Source of the DNA: Nitrospiraceae bacterium UBA6898
GTDB taxonomy: Bacteria; Nitrospirota; Thermodesulfovibrionia; Thermodesulfovibrionales; UBA6898
DNA: 5,684 bases
Direction: 5' to 3'
NCBI GenBank assembly: GCA_002448975.1
Contig: DKBO01000221.1
Coordinates: 1 to 5,684 of the forward strand
The notes under the pieces are model-generated. The model had not been told where the DNA came from. It saw nothing but the letters and a program-made list of their open reading frames with translations, and searched no databases. A program made the position numbers and the translations under genes. This document shows positions 1 to 5,684 of this stretch, piece after piece; the first letter of the stretch is position 1; every line of letters starts with the position of its first letter.

Positions 1-273
1 GACTTCGGCATCTGGAAGGGCATACCGAAGCACAAGCTGGTCATACCTCTCGATACACACATCATGAAGATCTCGCAGTGCCTTGGCTTTACCAAGAAAA
101 CGTCAGCGGGTTGGAAGACAGCCGTTGAGATCACGGAGTCACTCAAGCAGTTCGACCCCGAAGACCCCCTGAAATACGACTTCGCACTTTGCCATCAGGG
201 AATAGGAGGATTATGCAGAGGGACAAAGCACAGCGCCGTCTGTTCGAACTGTGTCTTCAGGGTCTGCGCATAG
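1..273 (+). CDS. TIGR02757 / DUF2400 family protein, C-terminal fragment
   Basis: The frame is open from the first base to a TAG at 271-273, giving the last 90 residues; the N-terminus lies outside the window. The block DFGIWKGIP, then IPLDTHIMKIS, then a DPEDPLKYDFALC segment is what I recognise as the DUF2400 (TIGR02757) family, whose function is not established. The LDTH motif (Asp codon at 52-54) sits where HhH-GPD DNA glycosylases such as endonuclease III have VDTH with the catalytic Asp. The tail has four cysteines spaced C-X8-C-X2-C-X4-C (codons at 214, 241, 250 and 265), close to the C-X6-C-X2-C-X5-C iron-sulfur loop of endonuclease III. I therefore infer, without proof, a Fe-S-containing HhH-GPD-like fold and a possible nucleic-acid role. 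The gene converges on the minus-strand lipoprotein gene, and the two 3' ends overlap by 17 bp. Family assignment is fairly sure; function is not. Confidence 0.85.
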   Translation, partial: DFGIWKGIPKHKLVIPLDTHIMKISQCLGFTKKTSAGWKTAVEITESLKQFDPEDPLKYDFALCHQGIGGLCRGTKHSAVCSNCVFRVCA

Positions 274-883
274 CAGGGAGGTACAGATCTGCCTCTTCTT
301 CCATCTTCATGAACGGTCTTTCCTGTCCGTCATTCTTCTTGAAGATCTCGACCGTTTCCCTGAGCCTGCCTTCGTCATAGGAAAACTTCTGGATAATCCT
401 GAAGGCATTGAACGGCGCAAACCTGCTGATATCCGGTGAGAATTCGACAACAACACTGTTCAGACCGGCATCAGCAGTTCCCCTGCCCTGTCCCCAGGAA
501 CTCTGAACATGGAGCGTCCGGGAGTTGCCATCAGCCGGCAAGGTCTTCACCCTGAAATAGAGCGTCTGGTCGCGGTCCCCTGCCCGGCCGTCATAGTCGG
601 GATGCCGCCGGTAGATTTCCTTAACCGATTCCCATCCGTCTTCATGAAAACGCTGCACTACTGAAAAGTCATAATCATAGGAAGGCTGCCGCTGCCATTC
701 GCCCTGCGTGAACCGATAGGCAACGCCCGTTCCGACATATACTGCCGTCCTGAGCGGTTTTTCTGTTTTTTCCGTCAGGGGGAGGGGAGAATGAAGGGAT
801 GAACAGCCGGAAAGAAGGGTGCCCAGGAGCAACAGAGCTGTAAACACCAGTCTTTTGACTACTCTCTGGGCATGCCGCGCCAT
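257..883 (-). CDS. Small predicted lipoprotein of unknown function
   Basis: This gene encodes 208 residues. The N-terminus is a classic lipoprotein signal: a basic n-region (Arg3, Arg7, Lys10, Arg11), a hydrophobic core at about residues 12-23, and a lipobox L24-S25-G26-C27. Signal peptidase II cleavage before Cys27 would leave Ser at +2, which by the E. coli rule favours the outer membrane. The mature part (about 182 residues) is mixed polar and beta-prone, with no second membrane segment and no domain I can name. Aromatic and charged residues are frequent, for example in the YDYDFSVVQRF stretch. The ATG at 883 is supported by AAGG at 891-888, four bases upstream, and by a start only 10 bp after the TPR gene's stop, so the two are probably co-transcribed. 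The TGA at 259-257 lies inside the convergent DUF2400 gene. The lipoprotein call is strong; the function is unknown. Confidence 0.85.
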   Translation of the reverse strand: MARHAQRVVKRLVFTALLLLGTLLSGCSSLHSPLPLTEKTEKPLRTAVYVGTGVAYRFTQGEWQRQPSYDYDFSVVQRFHEDGWESVKEIYRRHPDYDGRAGDRDQTLYFRVKTLPADGNSRTLHVQSSWGQGRGTADAGLNSVVVEFSPDISRFAPFNAFRIIQKFSYDEGRLRETVEIFKKNDGQERPFMKMEEEADLYLPAMRRP

Positions 884-893
884 GCGACCTTGG

Positions 894-1625
894 CTACTCT
901 TTTTTGTTGATCTGGTTGAGGAGGTCGTCGGCCCTTTCCGGGTCTATCCCCAACAGGGTGTTGTATTCCTTCTGCGCCTTCTTCATATCGCCCAAGATGA
1001 TATAGAGACTGCCAAGAGCAAAATGCGTACTGACATTGTACGGATCGATGTCTAATGCCTTCTTGTAGTTTTGTATTGCTTCAGGGTATTTCCCCGTCTC
1101 GGCATATATCCATCCCATCCCGTAATAGGCTTCCAGGAATGAAGGGTTGTTCTTGATCGCGGCGGCAAATGACAGCTGGGCATCCTCGTATTTTTTCTCC
1201 CTCACAAAGGTCACCCCCAGATCGTAGTGAAAGATCGGGTTCTCCGATTTGATGGCAATGGCCTGCCGGTAGGATGCTATTGCCTCGTCGGACATGTTCA
1301 TGCGGGAATATGCCGAGGCGATACTGTAATGAATATCTGCATTTCCCGGAGTGATCTCTGCCGCATGCTTGTATGCAGTGAGAGCCTTGTCGAATTTCTG
1401 GCTTTCAAAGTACTTGGCGCCTTCTTCCGTATAGGCATCCGCCATCTCTGCCTGTTCACGTGTTACCCCTGTCCCGCTACGGCCACCGCAGGAGACAATC
1501 GTGAGGAGAGATACCAGAAGTGCGGACAGGATAATGCGCCTCCTGAGATTATCAGGAGAGGAGATCCAATCAATATCCGACCGGGATGTCTGTTGCAAAG
1601 AGCCCCTGCAGAATACCAAGATCAT
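894..1625 (-). CDS. TPR-repeat lipoprotein
   Basis: Reading from the ATG at 1625 gives 243 residues. Five gapless 34-residue tetratricopeptide repeats fill about residues 64-233. Each shows the typical pattern, such as AYYGMGWIYAETGKYPEAI followed by a YKKALDIDP segment. A ten-residue polar tail ends in NKKE. TPR arrays form superhelical protein-binding scaffolds, so a role in assembling an envelope complex is likely, but no partner is identifiable. Before the repeats, three Arg, a hydrophobic stretch and an I-V-S-C lipobox (Cys46) indicate export and lipidation, with Gly at +2. The start is uncertain. TTG at 1628, ATG at 1625 and TTG at 1598 are all in frame, none has a good Shine-Dalgarno, and all give an unusually long n-region before the Arg cluster. 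Any of these starts overlaps the upstream DUF4912 gene (stop at 1570), suggesting translational coupling. The small lipoprotein gene follows after 10 bp. Confidence 0.88.
   Translation of the reverse strand: MILVFCRGSLQQTSRSDIDWISSPDNLRRRIILSALLVSLLTIVSCGGRSGTGVTREQAEMADAYTEEGAKYFESQKFDKALTAYKHAAEITPGNADIHYSIASAYSRMNMSDEAIASYRQAIAIKSENPIFHYDLGVTFVREKKYEDAQLSFAAAIKNNPSFLEAYYGMGWIYAETGKYPEAIQNYKKALDIDPYNVSTHFALGSLYIILGDMKKAQKEYNTLLGIDPERADDLLNQINKKE
1539..1544 (-). promoter_or_regulatory. Shine-Dalgarno-like AGGAGG inside the TPR gene's 5' region
   Basis: On the minus strand a perfect AGGAGG lies 26 bases after the TGA of the DUF4912 gene, within the codons for the Arg cluster of the TPR lipoprotein. 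It is followed by in-frame ATT, ATC and CTG codons at spacings of 3, 6 and 9 bases, with no ATG, GTG or TTG in range. It could be a real ribosome binding site for a rare start codon, but such a start would drop the Arg residues of the signal peptide. It could equally be chance from two AGG Arg codons. I favour chance but record it because it bears on the start choice. Confidence 0.25.
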
Positions 1626-3054
1626 CAAAGGTCAGGAGAAAGGGGAATGAAACAACGTCTGACCTCACAACACCGTGGAAACTGCCGTCCGGGCGTACGA
1701 TGCCTGCTTCGACGATCACATCCCGACCCGGCATGCAGATGGCAAAAAAGCCGCTTCCCACCCTTTGCGTAATGCTCACGTCAAGAATGGCATGCGCATT
1801 GTTTCCATCGAAACGGGTGCCCGTAACATCATAGAACCTGAGCATCAGATCGCCCTCTTTGCCGGCAATCTCTCTGGGTACAACCTCCCAGTCGACAAAA
1901 ACAGTATTGGGATCAACCACCATGGCGATAATCGCGTTCTCGCCATATTCTTCGGGCAGTCCGGAAATAAAGCCCTCCTGTATATCCTCCTCACCTGCTT
2001 CTGGCCCGGGGAGGAATATCTTCAGCTTTGCTCGGTGAGGTTTTACAGGCAATAGGGCAACAGCAGATTTCTTTCCCGCAGGTTTCTTCAACGCTGTCGC
2101 CGTTTTCGTGGAAATCTTCGCCGGAATAACCTTCCCCTTCTCTGCTCCCACAGTTTTTCGGATAGGCGTTTTCCCCTTTGCTCCGGCAATCCCGCTGACG
2201 ACAGGGCCTGTCTTCTTTAGGGCCGGAGCCTTCGGCGTAATGGATTTTTTCTCTTCAACTGGCTTTACGGCTACCCGTTTTGTTACAGTCTTCTTTTTGG
2301 GAGAAGGCTGCAGTTCTTTTTCCTCGGGCTTGAGAGGAGCAGCAGGCTTCCTGCCCGCCCTAACTGATAGCTTCGAAGAAACAACATTTTCCGCAACGGC
2401 CTTCGCCGGCGTTTTCTGCTTGCCCTTTTCCGCAGTCTTCAGAGATAAGGATTTGGCTTTTACCAGTGTTTTCTCAACTTTCGCTGCAGATGCTTTTTTC
2501 GCTTTTCTTGCCGGCTTTTCAGCGGCAGCTATCTTTTTGGAAGAGGGTCCTTTCACTTTCATCCCGATCTTTTTGACGAGAGCAGCAGACACCTTTGCTG
2601 CAATCTTTTTAGCTGCAGGTTCTTTTGACGCGGGTTTCTGCAGTTTCTTCCCCGTTGCCTTGGATTTTGCTCCAGCAGGCGCCGGATTTTTTCCTGCTTT
2701 TTCCTGAGAACTCTTCTTGGCAGGTGCGGGCACCTTTGCAACAGCAGGCTTCTTCATTGTCTTAGAAGGCTTAACCGCAGATAGCGTTACGAGTTTTCTT
2801 GTCTCATCTGAAGGTTTTTTCTCTGCCCCTCTTTTTTTAGCATCAGCAGAAGTCTTCTTCGCAACAGCAGGCTTTTTCAGAAGTGCTTTCCTTCCCGGCT
2901 TTGCTGTTTTAGCAGCAGACTTTGATGTTGCAGGCCTACTGACAGCCTTCCCAGTCTTCGGAGGAGAGGTTATGCCCTTTTTCGTGGATACCCTCTTCTT
3001 TGTCTCCGGCTTTCTGGCCGCTGTTCTTGTGCCTTTTAAGTCTCTGGCTTTCAT
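1570..3054 (-). CDS. DUF4912 protein with long Lys/Ala/Pro-rich basic tail
   Basis: This gene encodes 494 residues in two parts. Residues 1 to about 345 are low complexity and strongly basic: about 87 Lys by hand count (roughly a quarter), with many Ala, Pro, Ser and Thr. Short units recur, such as KKPAVAK at 60-66 and 101-107. The style resembles eukaryotic H1 tails and bacterial AlgP/HctB-type proteins and is presumably disordered. Residues about 366-471 form a compact domain starting GLPEEYGENAIIAMVVDPNTV, then VDWEV, which I recognise as DUF4912, a family of unknown function. There is no signal peptide or membrane segment, so it is probably cytoplasmic. Polyanion (DNA, RNA or polyphosphate) binding by the tail is an inference from charge. 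ATG at 3054 has AGGA at 3064-3061, six bases upstream. It lies 71 bp after polA and overlaps the start region of the TPR gene. The uninterrupted frame and the conserved C-terminal domain show that the low-complexity part is truly coding. Confidence 0.85.
   Translation of the reverse strand: MKARDLKGTRTAARKPETKKRVSTKKGITSPPKTGKAVSRPATSKSAAKTAKPGRKALLKKPAVAKKTSADAKKRGAEKKPSDETRKLVTLSAVKPSKTMKKPAVAKVPAPAKKSSQEKAGKNPAPAGAKSKATGKKLQKPASKEPAAKKIAAKVSAALVKKIGMKVKGPSSKKIAAAEKPARKAKKASAAKVEKTLVKAKSLSLKTAEKGKQKTPAKAVAENVVSSKLSVRAGRKPAAPLKPEEKELQPSPKKKTVTKRVAVKPVEEKKSITPKAPALKKTGPVVSGIAGAKGKTPIRKTVGAEKGKVIPAKISTKTATALKKPAGKKSAVALLPVKPHRAKLKIFLPGPEAGEEDIQEGFISGLPEEYGENAIIAMVVDPNTVFVDWEVVPREIAGKEGDLMLRFYDVTGTRFDGNNAHAILDVSITQRVGSGFFAICMPGRDVIVEAGIVRPDGSFHGVVRSDVVSFPFLLTFDDLGILQGLFATDIPVGY
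2020..3054 (-). repeat. Low-complexity region encoding degenerate Lys/Ala/Pro-rich units
   Basis: This part of the DUF4912 gene encodes the basic tail and is built from degenerate short units rich in AAA/AAG and GCA/GCC codons. The clearest exact DNA copy is a 14-bp direct repeat, gcaacagcaggctt on the plus strand, at 2738-2751 and 2861-2874. It encodes the repeated K-P-A-V-A core. There is also a run of seven A on the coding strand (2838-2832). The unit lengths are irregular, so this is low complexity, not a strict tandem array. It probably varies in length between relatives. Confidence 0.6.
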
Positions 3055-3094
3055 ATATTATCCTGTAGTACTATTGTATCAAACTTCAGACCAC

Positions 3095-3122
3095 ATTATA
3101 TATTTTATTTTCAGAGCCGCAA
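3095..3122 (-). promoter_or_regulatory. Candidate sigma70-type promoter for the DUF4912-TPR-lipoprotein unit
   Basis: In the AT-rich gap after polA, the minus strand has a perfect TATAAT at 3100-3095. A weaker TTGCGG lies at 3122-3117 with a 16-base spacer. Transcription would start near 3088 and give a leader of about 34 nt before the ATG at 3054, containing the AGGA ribosome site. A second -10-like TACAAT lies at 3078-3073 without an obvious -35. No operator or riboswitch is visible. The promoter could supplement read-through from polA. Confidence 0.4.
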
Positions 3123-3125
3123 GTA

Positions 3126-5684
3126 TCAATGTGCCTCCGCCCAGTTTCTGCCGTAGCCGATATCTACCTTCAGGGGGACAGAGAGCCTCAGGACTCCTTC
3201 CATTTCTTCCCTGACCATGCATTTAACCTTCTCAAGCTCGGTCTCCGGAATTTCGAACAGGAGCTCATCGTGCACCTGCAGTATCATACGTGTTTTACAC
3301 AAGGCAGCATGCAGGCGCTTACGGATATTGATCATCGCTATTTTGATGATATCAGCTGCAGTGCCCTGGATAGGAGAATTCACCGCCAGCCGTTCGCCCA
3401 GCTGCCGGATTGCCCTGTTCTTGTTGTTCAACTCCGGAATGGGCCGTTTCCTGCCGAAGAGCGTTGTGACAAAACCGTTACGCGCAGCCTCTGCGATGAG
3501 TTCCTCTACATAACGCTTTACTCCGGGATGGCGGTCAAAGTACTGCCTGATATATTGTTCAGCCTCTTTCCTGTCAATGTTCAGGGTCCCGGAAAGTCCG
3601 AAGGAGGATATGCCGTATATGACACCGAAATTGACCGTCTTGGCCGTCCTTCTCATTTCTGCTGTTACACGCTCGAGTGGCACACCAAAGAGTTCTGCAG
3701 CGGTACGCGCATGGATGTCGAGGTTTTCGGTAAACGCGGAAATAAGCCCTTCATCCCTGCTCAGATGCGCCAGTATCCTCAGCTCGACCTGAGAATAGTC
3801 GGCAGAGAGGAGGAGATTGCCCTCCTCACCTACAAAGGCTGCCCTGATACGCTTTCCCCAATCCCCTTTTACCGGTATGTTCTGAAGGTTCGGATCACTG
3901 CTGCTCAGCCTTCCGGTAGCGGTGATGGTCTGGTTAAACGACGTGTGCACCCTTCCGGTCGCAGGGTTCACCAGCGCCGGCAGCACATCAATATAGGTCG
4001 TCTTGAGTTTTGTGAGACGGCGATAATGGAGCACTTCACGGGGAAGGTCATGGACCGCTGCAAGCTCCTCCAGCACATCCATGCCGGTTGAAAACCCGGT
4101 CTTTGTCTTCCTTGCCGGGCTGAGTCCGAGTTTGACAAAAAGGATCGAGCTCAACTGCTTGGGCGAGTTAATATTGAACTCTTCTCCTGCAAGAAAGTAG
4201 ATCCTCTTTTCGATAGCCGAGATCTCTTCCGAAAGCTCTTGAGACATCTCCTCCAGGAGCGCTGAACGGATCCGGACCCCCGCGGTCTCCATATCGGCAA
4301 GCACCTTGATGAGCGGCATCTCAATATCGAAATAGATTTTCTCAAGGCTATGCTCCCTGAGCTTTGCGAAAAGAATATCCTTCAGCTCAAAAGCCAGTGC
4401 GGCATCTTCTGCTGCATATGCGGTTGCTTCATCCACCGGCACGTCGGTAAAAGAATGCCGCTTCTTCAGGACCTCCATGAAAGACCTTTTCCTCCTCGAC
4501 AGATATTCAAAGGAGACCTCATCCAGGCTGTGCCCCGGTTTGTTCGGATTTAGCAGATACGCTGCGATCATAGTATCGCAGAGGGGGCCATCGATGTTGA
4601 TCCCTTTTCCGGCGAGCACCATAATGTCATACTTCAGGTTATGTCCGATCTTGCTGATACCCTGATCCAGGAAAAGCGGGCCGAGAATGCTGAAAACCTT
4701 TTCCGTTTCAAGCTGTTCTTGTCCGGACATGAGAGACTGCGCATGACCGATCGGGATGTAACATGCGCTGTTCCTCTCTCTGCAGAGAGAGATGCCGACG
4801 AGACTATCCCGAAGTGGGTTTCTACCCGTTGCCTCGGTGTCAAAGGCAAATTCGCCGGATATAGAGGCGGCAATGTCACGGAGCCTCTCCTCCGACATGA
4901 TCGTTTCATGATACCTGACAGCGGCACCGGCTCGGTCATCAGCCGCGGGGATGAGCTTCATGAGGCTGGTAAACTCATATTTCTTGAACAGAGAAAGCAC
5001 AGCGAGCCAGTCAGGTTCCTTCAGGACAAAGTCGTCAACATCGATATCTATCGGAGCCGCCGTATCTATCGTTGCAAGCTTCCTGCTCATACGCACCATA
5101 TCTTTGCTGTCCATTATGAGTGTCCTCAGCTTTTCCCTACCAATCCTCTCCGGATGCTCCATGAGCTCGTCAATGCTCGAAAAGGAAGCAAGAAGATCCT
5201 TCGCCGTTTTGTCACCTATCCCTTTTACCCCCGGGATATTGTCAACCGCGTCTCCCGTAAGCGCCATATATTCGGTCACACGCTCCGGCCCGACACCGAA
5301 TTTCCCGATCACATAATCCCTGTCGAGTATGCGGTCCTTCAAAGGATCGTAGACCTTAATCCGGTCGTCAACAAGCTGCATCATGTCCTTGTCTGCAGTG
5401 ACAATAAATATATTCGCTCCTCCTGATGCAGCCTTTTTTGCTATGGTGCCGATAAGGTCATCGGCTTCATATCCTGGAAGCTCAAAGATCCTTATGTGAA
5501 AGGCCTCTATCACCCTCCTGATATGAGGCAACTGCTCAGCCAGATCTCCCGGCGTCTCCTTCCTGTTCGCCTTATACTGGCCGAAGAGCATATGCCGCTC
5601 AGTAGGCTCCGGCGAGTCGAAGGAGACCACAAGGCCTTCAGGCCGTTTTTCCCTGATGATCTTCATGAGCATGTTCGTAAAGCC
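3126..5684 (-). CDS. polA: DNA polymerase I, 5' end cut by window
   Basis: PolA fills RNA-primer gaps in lagging-strand synthesis and resynthesises DNA in excision repair. The visible 852 residues lack only about the first 40-50; codons before the first visible Met (5672) continue in frame as GFTN, so the true start is outside. Numbering from that Met, residues 1 to about 245 are the 5' nuclease, with YKANRKETP, GYEADD, TADKDMMQLV and the GDAVDNIPGVKGIGDKTA helix-hairpin-helix. Residues about 260-445 are the 3'-5' exonuclease with all four acidic positions present: D278 and E280 in FDTE, D349 in NLKYD, and D423 in YAAED with Y419. The polymerase follows: motif A DYSQVELR (D625), motif B RRTAKTVNFGVIYG (R674, K678, F682, Y686), and motif C HDE (D802, E803). 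All three activities should be intact, and Phe at 682 is the usual bacterial type. TGA is at 3128-3126, with no terminator hairpin after it. Confidence 0.98.
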   Translation of the reverse strand, partial: GFTNMLMKIIREKRPEGLVVSFDSPEPTERHMLFGQYKANRKETPGDLAEQLPHIRRVIEAFHIRIFELPGYEADDLIGTIAKKAASGGANIFIVTADKDMMQLVDDRIKVYDPLKDRILDRDYVIGKFGVGPERVTEYMALTGDAVDNIPGVKGIGDKTAKDLLASFSSIDELMEHPERIGREKLRTLIMDSKDMVRMSRKLATIDTAAPIDIDVDDFVLKEPDWLAVLSLFKKYEFTSLMKLIPAADDRAGAAVRYHETIMSEERLRDIAASISGEFAFDTEATGRNPLRDSLVGISLCRERNSACYIPIGHAQSLMSGQEQLETEKVFSILGPLFLDQGISKIGHNLKYDIMVLAGKGINIDGPLCDTMIAAYLLNPNKPGHSLDEVSFEYLSRRKRSFMEVLKKRHSFTDVPVDEATAYAAEDAALAFELKDILFAKLREHSLEKIYFDIEMPLIKVLADMETAGVRIRSALLEEMSQELSEEISAIEKRIYFLAGEEFNINSPKQLSSILFVKLGLSPARKTKTGFSTGMDVLEELAAVHDLPREVLHYRRLTKLKTTYIDVLPALVNPATGRVHTSFNQTITATGRLSSSDPNLQNIPVKGDWGKRIRAAFVGEEGNLLLSADYSQVELRILAHLSRDEGLISAFTENLDIHARTAAELFGVPLERVTAEMRRTAKTVNFGVIYGISSFGLSGTLNIDRKEAEQYIRQYFDRHPGVKRYVEELIAEAARNGFVTTLFGRKRPIPELNNKNRAIRQLGERLAVNSPIQGTAADIIKIAMINIRKRLHAALCKTRMILQVHDELLFEIPETELEKVKCMVREEMEGVLRLSVPLKVDIGYGRNWAEAH
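4774..4791. repeat. Perfect 18-bp palindrome inside polA
   Basis: The plus strand reads ctctctctgcagagagag, a perfect inverted repeat with no spacer, centred on a ctgcag core. It falls in the proofreading exonuclease coding part, where the codons read S-L-C-R-E-R. It is probably a by-product of codon choice (alternating CT/AG), but it is long for chance. No function can be assigned. Confidence 0.5.

Noticed and set aside
278..295. Possible terminator hairpin (gagg..cagatctg..cctc) just after the DUF2400 stop.
   Set aside because: The two arms meet with no loop, there is a 2-base bulge and no T-run follows. It is also within the lipoprotein coding region.
189..380. Small plus-strand frame whose ATG at 213 follows an AGGAGG three bases upstream.
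   Set aside because: It lies across the end of the DUF2400 gene and antisense to the lipoprotein gene. The spacing is too short, and the product has no recognisable features.
1227..2055. Plus-strand frames at 1227-1772 and 1675-2055.
   Set aside because: They overlap the TPR and DUF4912 genes in antisense and have no signals or domains.
2832..2838. Run of seven A on the coding strand as a possible programmed frameshift or phase-variation site.
   Set aside because: The codon phase does not match the X-XXY-YYZ slippery pattern, the other frames lead only to short products, and AAA Lys codons explain the run.
2108..3214. Long plus-strand open frames opposite the Lys-rich gene (2108-2707 and 2717-3214), rich in Phe/Ala.
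   Set aside because: They are the antisense of AAA/AAG and GCN codons, which rarely make stops. They have no ribosome sites or recognisable domains, and the minus-strand frame carries the conserved DUF4912 domain.
3129..5426. Large plus-strand open frames opposite polA (3129-4091, 4641-5426).
   Set aside because: They lie fully antisense to an intact polA with every catalytic motif present; the translations show no domain.

Overview
The window reads as ordinary chromosomal sequence from a mid-GC, Gram-negative-type bacterium. Two proteins have lipoprotein signal peptides. The DNA polymerase I has an intact proofreading domain. One gene encodes a DUF4912 protein behind a long Lys/Ala/Pro-rich tail. 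Together these fit Nitrospirota or a deltaproteobacterial-type lineage, but that is inferred from gene style and not shown by any marker. No mobile elements, CRISPR arrays, tRNA or rRNA genes are visible.

Layout, left to right. Positions 1-273 (+) hold the C-terminal end of a TIGR02757/DUF2400 family protein. Its stop overlaps by 17 bp the 3' end of a convergent gene. The rest of the window is a minus-strand block, transcribed from right to left: polA (5684 to 3126, 5' end cut by the window edge), a 71-bp gap with a plausible promoter, the Lys-rich DUF4912 protein (3054 to 1570), a five-TPR lipoprotein (about 1625 to 894, overlapping the previous gene), and a small lipoprotein of unknown function (883 to 257, 10 bp after the TPR gene).

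The last three minus-strand genes are so tightly packed that they almost certainly form one transcription unit. No terminator hairpin is visible between polA and this unit, so polA read-through may also feed it. PolA acts in DNA repair and Okazaki-fragment processing. The two lipoproteins are predicted to sit in the envelope, with the TPR protein as a likely protein-interaction scaffold. The DUF4912 protein looks cytoplasmic and probably binds polyanions through its basic tail. No common pathway for the unit can be read from the sequence.

The points most worth following up are: (i) the DUF2400 C-terminus, which carries an LDTH motif and a four-cysteine loop closely resembling the endonuclease III (HhH-GPD) catalytic Asp and [4Fe-4S] loop; (ii) the histone-H1-like tail fused to DUF4912; and (iii) the unresolved start of the TPR gene. 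Coding sequence fills nearly the whole window. No stretch over 300 bp lacks a gene, and I see no clearly novel multi-gene system.
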